Shown one piece after another: positions 53,380 through 61,746 of a DNA stretch of 64,000 bases. A program made the translations under genes and the position numbers. The stretch lies in the NCBI RefSeq assembly GCF_003316845.1, contig NZ_QMIK01000004.1, forward strand, positions 558,001 through 622,000, written 5' to 3'. Numbering within the stretch: the first letter of the stretch is position 1; each line of letters begins with the position of its first letter. A model generated the notes under the pieces. The model saw only the letters and a program-made list of their open reading frames with translations. It had not been told where the DNA came from and made no database searches. This stretch comes from Cognataquiflexum aquatile. Its GTDB lineage: Bacteria > Bacteroidota > Bacteroidia > Cytophagales > Cyclobacteriaceae.

Positions 53380-53761
53380 AAAAAAGGTATGAAGAGGGAA
53401 GTTAGAAGTAAGAAGTTAGATTCTCCAAGAGTAGAGGAGACGTTGATTGAACAAAGTATCATGTTCCAAGTACCGAGGTTTTGGACAACGCTTACCAAAA
53501 AACAATAACAACTAAAAAGAGGCGAGTGACGAGAGATGAGACTTTGGGAATTAAGAATGATAAATTCAGAATTTAAGAATGAAGGATTCGACAACTAGAA
53601 ACAGACAACCATTACAACTACTAGAACAATTACAACAAATAGTACCAAGTATTAAGTACCAAGTACTAAGCTCCGAAGACAACTCGACAACTTGACACCC
53701 TGACAACAATTACAACCACTACTACAACTACAACCACAACTACAACTACAACTACAACCAT
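53380..53761 (+). other. 382-bp repeat-filled intergenic region
   Basis: Mosaic of low-complexity units: AAGTAAGAAG-type (53386-53418), TTGATTGAACAAAGT (53443), AAGTACCAAGTATTAAG-type (53641-53670) and ACAACTACAAC-type up to the ATG. No gene or clear terminator. Confidence 0.65.
53585..53760 (+). repeat. CA-rich short-period leader repeat 2
   Basis: Units ACAACTACT, CAATTACAAC, GACAACTC and finally ACAACTACA in tandem end one base before the ATG at 53762. Confidence 0.78.
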
Positions 53762-56182
53762 ATGCTCAAGAACTACTTCAAAATCGCCTGGAGAAACCTT
53801 TTGAAAAAGAAAGCATACTCATTCATCAATATTTTTGGGTTGGGGTTGGGAATGGCCTGTTGCTTCATGATTTTTATGTTTGTTCAAGACGAATTGTCAT
53901 TTGATTCTTATCATGAAAAAGGCGACCGTATTTACCGATTAATCCATGGTGAACTTCCATCCAAAGACCAAGCTGAAAATGCAGGAGTTATTCCATATTG
54001 GGTTTGGCACAATGCCCCCGTGGGACCAGCACTTAAAAGTTATTTCCCTGAAATCGACAAAGTAGTCCAGTTTTCCGGCAGTTCTGATATCCTGCTTACC
54101 GATGGTGAAAATTTCTATCAAGAAGAGGGTGTGTTTTTTATGGACTCGACAGCCTTTGATGTTTTTAGCTGGAAGGTGATCAAAGGCGATCCCAAAACTG
54201 CATTGACAGCACCTTATAGTATGGTAATGACTGAAACCACAGCCAAAAGGTATTTTGGAAATGAGGATCCAATCGGCAAAACAGTCAAAGGAAGTGACTC
54301 ACCTGGAAGGTCTAATGCAGGGGATTACACTGTGACGGCTGTCATTGAAGATGTTCCTGAAAATTCCCATTTCAAATTCAACATATTGCTTTCATTAAGT
54401 ACATTCAGACAATTTTGGCCTGAAGTATTTGATGCTTGGGGATATGTGGATTTTTACACTTATTTCTTGGTAAATGAAAACTTTGACCTTGCTGCATTCA
54501 AACAAAAAATCCCTGATTTTCTTGCTGCAAGACAGGATAATCCCCTCTATACTGTAAAAGTCGAGCAGATGAAGGATTTTTATCTCCGGACAGACGCGGA
54601 CAGACAACCCGGAGAAACAGGAAGCTTATCCAACATCTATATTTTCTCGGTCATAGGGATTTTCATTCTTGTTATAGCAATGATCAACTTTATGAACCTG
54701 TCCACTGCTAGATCCATGGAGCGGGCTAAGGAAGTGGGAATCAGAAAATCCGTTGGCGCAGAAAGGAAGCATCTTGTATTCCAATTCCTAGGGGAGTCTA
54801 TCATCATTGTATTTCTGGCGATGATTGCTGCTGGCATTTTTGTAGCAATTGCCATGCCGCTGATGAACAGCATCACCGGCAAAGAACTGGGGTTGAAGGA
54901 GTTTGTCAGTTGGCAATCGGTTCCTAGTCTAATCGGGATTCTATTTGTGGTGGGGATATTGGCAGGATCCTATCCGGCTTTTGTACTGTCAGGATTTAAG
55001 CCGGTTCAGATCTTAAAGGGAATTTCTGTAGCTAATAACAGTGGAATCAGCCTTAGAAAAGGACTTGTGATTTTTCAGTTTAGCCTATCTATCATCCTGA
55101 TTGCCGGGACTATCATCGTCTATAGCCAAATGAACCACCTTCTTGACAAAGACATGGGTTTTGACAAAGAGCAGATGTTGGTATTGGACTACAATTATGA
55201 TGATAAAGTAAATATGATATCGAGTGCGCTCAAAAGCGAGTTGGAAGCAAATCCTTCAATTTTGTCAGTAGCTTTTTCAAGAAGTGTTCCCGGAGGATAT
55301 TTTCCAAACGCCGGCACATCCATACAGAATCCTGGTGGGGAAATGGTTCAAATGGGTCAGGCAATTTTTCAGGTTGGAATTGATTTTATTGATCATTTTG
55401 ATATGGAGTTGGTGGCCGGAAGATCCTATTCAAGGGAATTTCCTTCAGATTCCACTTCAGCTTTGGTGATCAATGAAGCCGCTGCACGTCAATATGGCTA
55501 TGCCAATCCTGCCGACATTATTGGGAAGAAATTTGACCAATGGGGTAGGAAAGGAGAAGTAATCGGGGTGGTAAAGGATTTCAATTTTATATCCCTCCAC
55601 AGGACTATAGAGCCACTGACTTTACCATTTGATGCTTATTCGAGTCGTTTCCTTTCTATCAAAGTAAAACCGGAAAATTTGGAAAAAACCATTAAAGAAA
55701 TTGAGGAAGTCTGGAAAAGAATGGCCCCACCCTATAGGCCGTTTTTATACAGCTTTTTGGATGAGGACTTTAACAAACAATACCAAGCGGATTTCAAATT
55801 TAGGAAGATATTTACCTCATTTTCTGTTTTGGCGATCTTAATTGCTTGTTTGGGACTTTTAGGTCTGGCTACTTACACAGCAGAAATCAGAACAAAAGAG
55901 ATCGGAATCAGAAAAGTGCTTGGCGCTGAGGTTTCGAGTATTGTTGCCTTGTTGTCCAAGGATTTTATCAAATTGGTTTTGGTAGCAATTGTCCTAGCCA
56001 TCCCGGTTACATGGTATGCCATGAATAGCTGGCTGGAAGGATTTGCCTATAGAATTGAAATCGGATGGTGGGTATACTTATTGGCAGGATTGGTTGCAGT
56101 CATTGTGGCTATGGTCACCATCAGCTCTCAAGCCATCAGTGCAGCGATGCTGAATCCGGTGAAGAGTCTGAAGAGCGAATGA
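53762..56182 (+). CDS. FtsX/MacB-type ABC transporter permease 3
   Basis: 806 residues, same fold. Start MLKNYFKIAWRNLLKKKAY; the first ~30 bases are almost identical in DNA to permeases 4 and 5. Coupling motifs EVGIRKSVGA and EIGIRKVLGA, YPAFVLSGFKPVQILKG, and the end MLNPVKSLKSE are seen. The leader repeats end directly before the start codon. Confidence 0.93.
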   Translation: MLKNYFKIAWRNLLKKKAYSFINIFGLGLGMACCFMIFMFVQDELSFDSYHEKGDRIYRLIHGELPSKDQAENAGVIPYWVWHNAPVGPALKSYFPEIDKVVQFSGSSDILLTDGENFYQEEGVFFMDSTAFDVFSWKVIKGDPKTALTAPYSMVMTETTAKRYFGNEDPIGKTVKGSDSPGRSNAGDYTVTAVIEDVPENSHFKFNILLSLSTFRQFWPEVFDAWGYVDFYTYFLVNENFDLAAFKQKIPDFLAARQDNPLYTVKVEQMKDFYLRTDADRQPGETGSLSNIYIFSVIGIFILVIAMINFMNLSTARSMERAKEVGIRKSVGAERKHLVFQFLGESIIIVFLAMIAAGIFVAIAMPLMNSITGKELGLKEFVSWQSVPSLIGILFVVGILAGSYPAFVLSGFKPVQILKGISVANNSGISLRKGLVIFQFSLSIILIAGTIIVYSQMNHLLDKDMGFDKEQMLVLDYNYDDKVNMISSALKSELEANPSILSVAFSRSVPGGYFPNAGTSIQNPGGEMVQMGQAIFQVGIDFIDHFDMELVAGRSYSREFPSDSTSALVINEAAARQYGYANPADIIGKKFDQWGRKGEVIGVVKDFNFISLHRTIEPLTLPFDAYSSRFLSIKVKPENLEKTIKEIEEVWKRMAPPYRPFLYSFLDEDFNKQYQADFKFRKIFTSFSVLAILIACLGLLGLATYTAEIRTKEIGIRKVLGAEVSSIVALLSKDFIKLVLVAIVLAIPVTWYAMNSWLEGFAYRIEIGWWVYLLAGLVAVIVAMVTISSQAISAAMLNPVKSLKSE

Positions 56183-56289
56183 GGAAAAAGACATTAGATC
56201 CAAGACTGAATTGTCGAAAAATAGGGAAAAATTTGATTGAACAAAGTTTTATGTACCAAGTAACAAGCCCTGCTGACAGCCTTAATCAA

Positions 56290-56425
56290 CCGACCACAAT
56301 GACAACTCGATAACCATTACAACGAAAAGTATCAAGTATTAAGTACCAAGTACCAAGCACCGAAGACAACCGGACAACATTTACAACTCGACAACAATTA
56401 CAACAACTACTACCATTACAACTAT
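56290..56425 (+). repeat. CA-rich short-period leader repeat 3
   Basis: GACAACTCGATAACC, AAGTATTAAGTACCAAG, GACAACCGGACAAC and CAATTACAACAACTAC units. TTGATTGAACAAAGTTTTATG at 56236 repeats the sequence at 53443. Confidence 0.75.
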
Positions 56426-56431
56426 ATCCCC

Positions 56432-58873
56432 ATGCTCAAAAACTACTTCAAAATCGCCTGGAGAAATCTGATAAGGAATAAATCCTTTAGCCTAATCAAT
56501 ATTCTTGGTTTGGCAGTCAGCATGTCTATTTGTTTACTTATCATCATGATAGGGATAGATCAGTATAGTTATGACACTTACCATAGCAAAAAGGACAGTA
56601 TCTACAGAATTCATTCTACTGAATATCAGGAAAACGAAGGAGAAACAGCAAGTACTGCTTTACCCCTTGCTGAAAAGCTGAAAAAAGAGTATCCTATTGT
56701 TGAAGCCGCGGCAGCGATCAATAGTGAAATCGGAGGGGACATCATCTATGAGGAGAAATTTGCATCAGGTGGAGGTTATTTTGCGGATGAAAATCTATTT
56801 AAAATTCTGGATTTTTCTTTCAAAGAAGGAGATCCAAAAACAGCCTTGAATGAACCATTTTCGATGGTGATTACATCAGAATTGGCAGATATTCTATTTA
56901 AAAATGAATCAGCACTTGGCAAGATTGTCGCTTTTCAGGATAAGGATATCAGGGCCACCGATATCGAGGAAGGGAATATCGAAACTGATTTTGGCTACTT
57001 TACCATCACAGGCGTTCTCAATCCAACACCCGGTAAAACCCACTTGCCATTTAAACTTTTAGCTTCTTTGAGTACAATGAAATCACTTCCCGAAGGCTCG
57101 GTAATGTATGAAAACGAGGAAGATTGGAACAACGTTTGGACCAATTACACTTATGTCCTTTTGGAGGAAGGGCAAAGTAAAAGTGATTTTCAGTCAATTC
57201 TAGATCAAGTTTCTGAGGAAATTTATGGGTTAAAATTTGAGGACAAACATTCTTTTAAAGCTGTTGCTTTGAGTGAAATTAATCCAATGGGGATGATTGG
57301 AAACACTACCCATATTGGTATTCCTAAAGTGGTCCTATTGATTCTGGGGGTCCTTTGTATCATTGTGATGTTCTCGGCCTGTCTGAACTATACCAACATG
57401 TCAGTAGCCAGGGCACTTACCAGGATTCGTGAAGTAGGAATACGAAAGGTTTCAGGAGCAAGCAAAAGCCAGATTTTTGCACAGTTTATAACTGAGGCTG
57501 TGCTAATATCACTTTGTTCATTGGTCTTGGCTTTCTTCCTTCTTCAGTTACTCCAAAAGGGAGTTGCAGGCATGACTTTTGAAAAGTATCTGAAGATTTC
57601 TTTTGAGCAAAATCTATCTGCAATATTGATTTTTATAGGTTTCAGCATTGCTGTAGGGGTTTTAGCCGGTTTACTTCCTGCTTCTTATGTTTCCAAACTG
57701 AACCCTATCAATTTGTTCAATAAGCTGAGTGGTGTCAGGATGTTCAAAAATTTGAGGATCCGAAATATCCTCTTGGTGATCCAATTTTCAATTTCCTTGA
57801 TTTTTATCATTTCTGTTGTACTCATCCAGGCCCAATCCAGGCACATTATGAATTTTGAATATGGATTTGCAAAGGAAAACATCGTCACTGTCAAGCTTTT
57901 TAATCCTGAAAACTATTCCAGATTTGCTCAGGCTGTAGTTTCCAATCCTTCTGTCACTCAAGTTGGGGCGACATCTCTTATACCCGGGGGAGGTTGGAGT
58001 TTTGGCAATGAAGTGGTTAATCCCGATTATCCTTTGGATAGTATTTCCACTAATTTCTTTGATATCGATGCTTTGGCTGTGGACGTTTTAGGATTGGAAA
58101 TCTTGGCAGGTACCAACGTTCCTGCCGAAGGAAGCCCAAACCTAATTTTGATCAACGAGAAGTCGGTTGAAGAATTTAATCTTGGCAGTATAGAGGAAGC
58201 TATCGGAAAGCAATTGACGATAAACCAAGACGGTGAATTCCAAAATCTGCAAGTAGCAGGAGTGGTCAAGGATTTTCAGTTCCTTCCACCCCATAGGGAA
58301 ATGCAAAGTTTGATTTTGAGAAACAGAGAAAGTGAATTTGGTTTTGCTTTGGTGAAAATCTCCAATCAAAACCAGGCACAGACGCTTGAAGCTCTTGAAG
58401 CATCTTGGAAAGAGGTAAATCCAAATTCCAAATTTTCCTACAAATTTTTGGATGAGGAGCTCCTGTTCATCCATCAGGTTTTGGGAGATGTCACTTCAGT
58501 CATCGGACTGATTTCATTTCTGGCGGTATTTGTTTCATGTTTAGGGCTTTTGGGGATGGCGACTTATACTGCCCAAACCCGAATCAAAGAGATTGGAATC
58601 CGGAAAACCCTTGGATCAAGTATTCCCCAGATTATTTATTTACTGTCCAAAACCTTTTTGGCCTTATTGGGAATCGCCATCTTGATAGCTGTGCCTTCAG
58701 CATATTTTATCAATAATTTATGGCTTGATTTCTTTGCATCCCGGGTTAGTATTGGAGTCATACCAATTGGATTTGGAGTAGGTGCGATTTTGTTGATCAG
58801 TTTGGGAATCATCTTATCACAGGCCTATCGGGCTGCCACTATTAACCCGATTGAAAGCCTGAGAAATGAATAA
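56432..58873 (+). CDS. FtsX/MacB-type ABC transporter permease 4
   Basis: 813 residues, same two-half fold (LINILGLAVSMSICLLIIMIG as TM1; EVGIRKVSGA and EIGIRKTLGS as coupling motifs). It is the most divergent of the set in the periplasmic domains. Permease 5 begins 68 bp after its stop without a repeat leader, so 4 and 5 are probably one transcript. Confidence 0.93.
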   Translation: MLKNYFKIAWRNLIRNKSFSLINILGLAVSMSICLLIIMIGIDQYSYDTYHSKKDSIYRIHSTEYQENEGETASTALPLAEKLKKEYPIVEAAAAINSEIGGDIIYEEKFASGGGYFADENLFKILDFSFKEGDPKTALNEPFSMVITSELADILFKNESALGKIVAFQDKDIRATDIEEGNIETDFGYFTITGVLNPTPGKTHLPFKLLASLSTMKSLPEGSVMYENEEDWNNVWTNYTYVLLEEGQSKSDFQSILDQVSEEIYGLKFEDKHSFKAVALSEINPMGMIGNTTHIGIPKVVLLILGVLCIIVMFSACLNYTNMSVARALTRIREVGIRKVSGASKSQIFAQFITEAVLISLCSLVLAFFLLQLLQKGVAGMTFEKYLKISFEQNLSAILIFIGFSIAVGVLAGLLPASYVSKLNPINLFNKLSGVRMFKNLRIRNILLVIQFSISLIFIISVVLIQAQSRHIMNFEYGFAKENIVTVKLFNPENYSRFAQAVVSNPSVTQVGATSLIPGGGWSFGNEVVNPDYPLDSISTNFFDIDALAVDVLGLEILAGTNVPAEGSPNLILINEKSVEEFNLGSIEEAIGKQLTINQDGEFQNLQVAGVVKDFQFLPPHREMQSLILRNRESEFGFALVKISNQNQAQTLEALEASWKEVNPNSKFSYKFLDEELLFIHQVLGDVTSVIGLISFLAVFVSCLGLLGMATYTAQTRIKEIGIRKTLGSSIPQIIYLLSKTFLALLGIAILIAVPSAYFINNLWLDFFASRVSIGVIPIGFGVGAILLISLGIILSQAYRAATINPIESLRNE

Positions 58874-58941
58874 GGAATTTCTGATTTTCAAAAATCCAAG
58901 AAACCACAAGCCATTAAACTTCTAAACCTTCAACTCTCACC

Positions 58942-61359
58942 ATGCTCAAAAACTACTTCAAAATCGCCTGGCGCTCACTTACGCGCAGCAAATGGATCGG
59001 GGCAATCAATATTTTTGGATTGACTATTGGAATTACTGCTGCATTATTACTTTTTGTGGTGGTCCAATATGAATTGAGTTATGATAAATTTCAGACAAAT
59101 TATGATCAGATTTTCAGAATTGTCACGCAAGATACTTACGAAAACATCACGGATTTTAACCCCGGTGTATCCAATCCCTTTCCCGATGCATTGATGTCGG
59201 AAAAGCTGATGTATGAAATAGTTGTCCCTGTCATTGTCCACAGTGATGTACAGGTCAATATCCAGAAAACAAATGATGAGGGGGGCTTGGATAAATATAA
59301 GGCGAAAAGGTTGTTTTTTACTACTTCAGAATATGCAGAAGTTTTTGATGTGGAGTTTATTGCGGGAAGTCCGATTATATTAGATCAGCCTGACCATATT
59401 ATCCTGACCCGAACAGAGGCGGAGCGGTTTTTTGGAAATTGGCAAAGTGCACAAGGTAAATCCCTACAGCTTACCAATGGCGTGACTTTGTTGGTAGGTG
59501 CGGTGGTAAACGATATACCTGAAAACAGCAACTTTGATTTTGATATGTTGGCATCTTTTGAGACCATCCGGTCGCATCAGGATATGTTTGGGTATGACCT
59601 CAAAGAGTGGGGAAGTACCAGCAGTAATTTTCAGGTCTACGTCCAGATGGATCCAAACGGTGATTTGGCAAAAGCGCAAAGTCAATTGGATGGTTTTTCC
59701 AAAAAGCACTTTGAAGGTAGAGGAACATCCGTGAAATCCCACCACATGCAGCCACTCAGCGATATTCATTTCAACCAGTCTTTTGAACCTTTGAGTGGTA
59801 GAATGGTCCGAAAATCAACTATTCAGACTTTGATCATTGTCGGGATATTTATCCTCCTGATGGCATCTATCAACTTTGTCAATCTCAGTACTTCGCAGGC
59901 AATCGGACGAAGTAAGGAAATCGGGGTGAGGAAAGTAATGGGAAGCTCCAAGTCGCAGATAGCATTGCAGTCCTTTGGAGAAACCTTCCTGACAGTTTTG
60001 GTTGCTTCCCTGTTGTCTTTTGGCCTTGCAAATCTTTTGTTTCCATTTCTCGACAAAATAGCTGATGTTCCTTCTACCATCAGTTTTTTCCAGCCTGTGA
60101 TTTTATTCTTTGTGGCTTCCTTGCTTGTTCTTTTGACATTGGTTTCGGGATTCTATCCCGCGATGATTATCTCCAAATTTCAGCCTATCCAAGCACTCAA
60201 AAATAAGTTTCAGGGAGCTCAAATAGGAGGGATTTCAATTAGGAGAGGTTTGGTGGTCCTTCAGTTTGCCATTGCACAGATCCTTATGATCGGGACGCTG
60301 ATAGCTGTCAGGCAGATGAATCTGGTGCAGGAAACTGACCTAGGGTTTAATAAAGATGCCATCTATTACATCGAAGTTCCATCCGACAGTCCTACAGAAG
60401 TCCGTATTGAAGGGTTCAAGCAGGGATTATTAGGGATTCCCGGAGTCGAGGGGGCAAGTTTGGCTTCGGATGTCCCTTCTTCGGATAACAATTCTGCAAC
60501 CAATTTTTACTTTGACAACAAAAGTGAAGATGTCACTTTTCCTGCTTATCTGAAGTTTGCAGATGCTGCATACTTTGACCTTTATGAAATGGAATTTGCT
60601 GCAGGCCAAGGATATCCCGCGAGCGATACCATCAGAAATGTGGTGATCAATGAAACCATGGCCAAGAAACTTTTGATTCCTTCTCCTGAAGAAGCGATCG
60701 GCAAAAACATCCGATTGGGAAGCGGGGAGTGGGTTCCGATCACCGGCGTGGTCAAGGATTTTACAGTCAATTCTCTTAGGGAAGAAATCAAGCAATTGCT
60801 TATCACGACCGAAAAGGCTTATTACAGGCAGGTTGCAGTGAAGCTTGATGCGCGCTCAGACAAAGCAACCTTGACAGCGATACAGGAAAAGTTCGAGGAA
60901 ATATACCCTGAACAGATTTATACTGCCAATTTCTTGGATGAATCTATTGCCGCATTTTACGAAAGCGAGCAAAAGCTGGCGTTGGTGTATAAGATCTTTG
61001 CTGTTCTTTCCATTCTGATATCCTGTATTGGTTTGTATGGCTTGGTGTCATTTATGGTGGGTCAAAAAGTCAAAGAAATCGGCATCAGAAAAGTGCTCGG
61101 AGCTTCTGTTGCACAGATCACGATGATGCTTTCCAAGGAATTTATCCTGATGGTTTTATTGGCATTTGTGATTGCGATTCCATTAGCCTATTTCATGGTG
61201 CAGGAATGGTTGGCATCGTTTGCTTACAGGACTCCAATTTCGATTGGTTTATTCCTTTCGGTGATGTTGGTTTCGCTGCTGATCACGGCATTGACAGTGG
61301 GTTCAAAAGCCATTCGTGCTGCCATTGCCAATCCGGTGGATAGTTTGACGGATGAATAA
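58942..61359 (+). CDS. FtsX/MacB-type ABC transporter permease 5
   Basis: 805 residues. MLKNYFKIAWRSLTRSKW start, TM1 INIFGLTIGITAALLLFVVV, coupling motifs EIGVRKVMGS and EIGIRKVLGA, end IANPVDSLTDE. Probably the second gene of a unit with permease 4. No terminator was recognised behind it; the dispersed repeat copy B follows at 61426. Confidence 0.93.
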   Translation: MLKNYFKIAWRSLTRSKWIGAINIFGLTIGITAALLLFVVVQYELSYDKFQTNYDQIFRIVTQDTYENITDFNPGVSNPFPDALMSEKLMYEIVVPVIVHSDVQVNIQKTNDEGGLDKYKAKRLFFTTSEYAEVFDVEFIAGSPIILDQPDHIILTRTEAERFFGNWQSAQGKSLQLTNGVTLLVGAVVNDIPENSNFDFDMLASFETIRSHQDMFGYDLKEWGSTSSNFQVYVQMDPNGDLAKAQSQLDGFSKKHFEGRGTSVKSHHMQPLSDIHFNQSFEPLSGRMVRKSTIQTLIIVGIFILLMASINFVNLSTSQAIGRSKEIGVRKVMGSSKSQIALQSFGETFLTVLVASLLSFGLANLLFPFLDKIADVPSTISFFQPVILFFVASLLVLLTLVSGFYPAMIISKFQPIQALKNKFQGAQIGGISIRRGLVVLQFAIAQILMIGTLIAVRQMNLVQETDLGFNKDAIYYIEVPSDSPTEVRIEGFKQGLLGIPGVEGASLASDVPSSDNNSATNFYFDNKSEDVTFPAYLKFADAAYFDLYEMEFAAGQGYPASDTIRNVVINETMAKKLLIPSPEEAIGKNIRLGSGEWVPITGVVKDFTVNSLREEIKQLLITTEKAYYRQVAVKLDARSDKATLTAIQEKFEEIYPEQIYTANFLDESIAAFYESEQKLALVYKIFAVLSILISCIGLYGLVSFMVGQKVKEIGIRKVLGASVAQITMMLSKEFILMVLLAFVIAIPLAYFMVQEWLASFAYRTPISIGLFLSVMLVSLLITALTVGSKAIRAAIANPVDSLTDE

Positions 61360-61425
61360 TTGGACAGAAGATTCAAGACGCAAGACTTGGGGAAATCTGA
61401 ATTTAGAATTATGAATCATGGATAA

Positions 61426-61588
61426 ACGCTTCTTTGCCAGTAACCCTATATTCTTCTTCATGGGGACGGAAGACGGAAGTCGGAAGACCCCCGCCTGTCG
61501 TCGGGCAGGGATGTACCGGATATTTCAGTCTGCAGACAAAAATTTAAAGGCATATCCAATCTACTGGCATAATTGTGTACATACATTT
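61426..61588 (+). repeat. Dispersed repeat, copy B
   Basis: 163-bp counterpart of 8053-8188. The extra 20 bp includes a small palindrome CCTGTCGTCGGGCAGG-like segment, the other insertion is a 7-bp ACGGAAG duplication. The peptide frame MYRIFQSADKNL...IYWHNCVHTF is preserved. Confidence 0.85.
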
Positions 61589-61612
61589 TATGAATTAATA
61601 ATGAAGAATTCC

Positions 61613-61731
61613 GACAACCAGACAACCAGACAACTTGACAACCCGACAACCAGACAACTTGACAACCCGACAACCCGACAACCATTCTAACAATTACAAC
61701 CACTACAACCACTACAACAATTATAACCACT
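61613..61731 (+). repeat. Leader repeat 4: 8-bp GACAACCN array then 9-bp ACAACCACT array
   Basis: Nine consecutive 8-bp units GACAAC[C/T]N run from 61613 to about 61683. They are followed by 9-bp units ACAACCACT / ACAACAATT to 61731, 16 bp before the ATG of permease 6. This is the most regular of the four leader arrays. Confidence 0.85.
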
Positions 61732-61746
61732 AAATCCCCTTTCCCT

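Larger units (their letters stand above)
61360..61746 (+). other. 387-bp intergenic region with dispersed repeat and leader repeats
   Basis: Holds dispersed repeat copy B (61426-61588) followed by the GACAACCN array (61613-61683). An open frame across it is a chance reading of repeats. Confidence 0.7.

Noticed and set aside
61418-61690. 90-codon open frame in the intergenic region before permease 6
   Set aside because: It is made of the dispersed repeat and the GACAAC array (QTTRQLDNP repeats); there is no sign that the whole frame is a gene.
61613-61731. CRISPR array
   Set aside because: Units are 8-9 bp without spacers and no cas genes are present.
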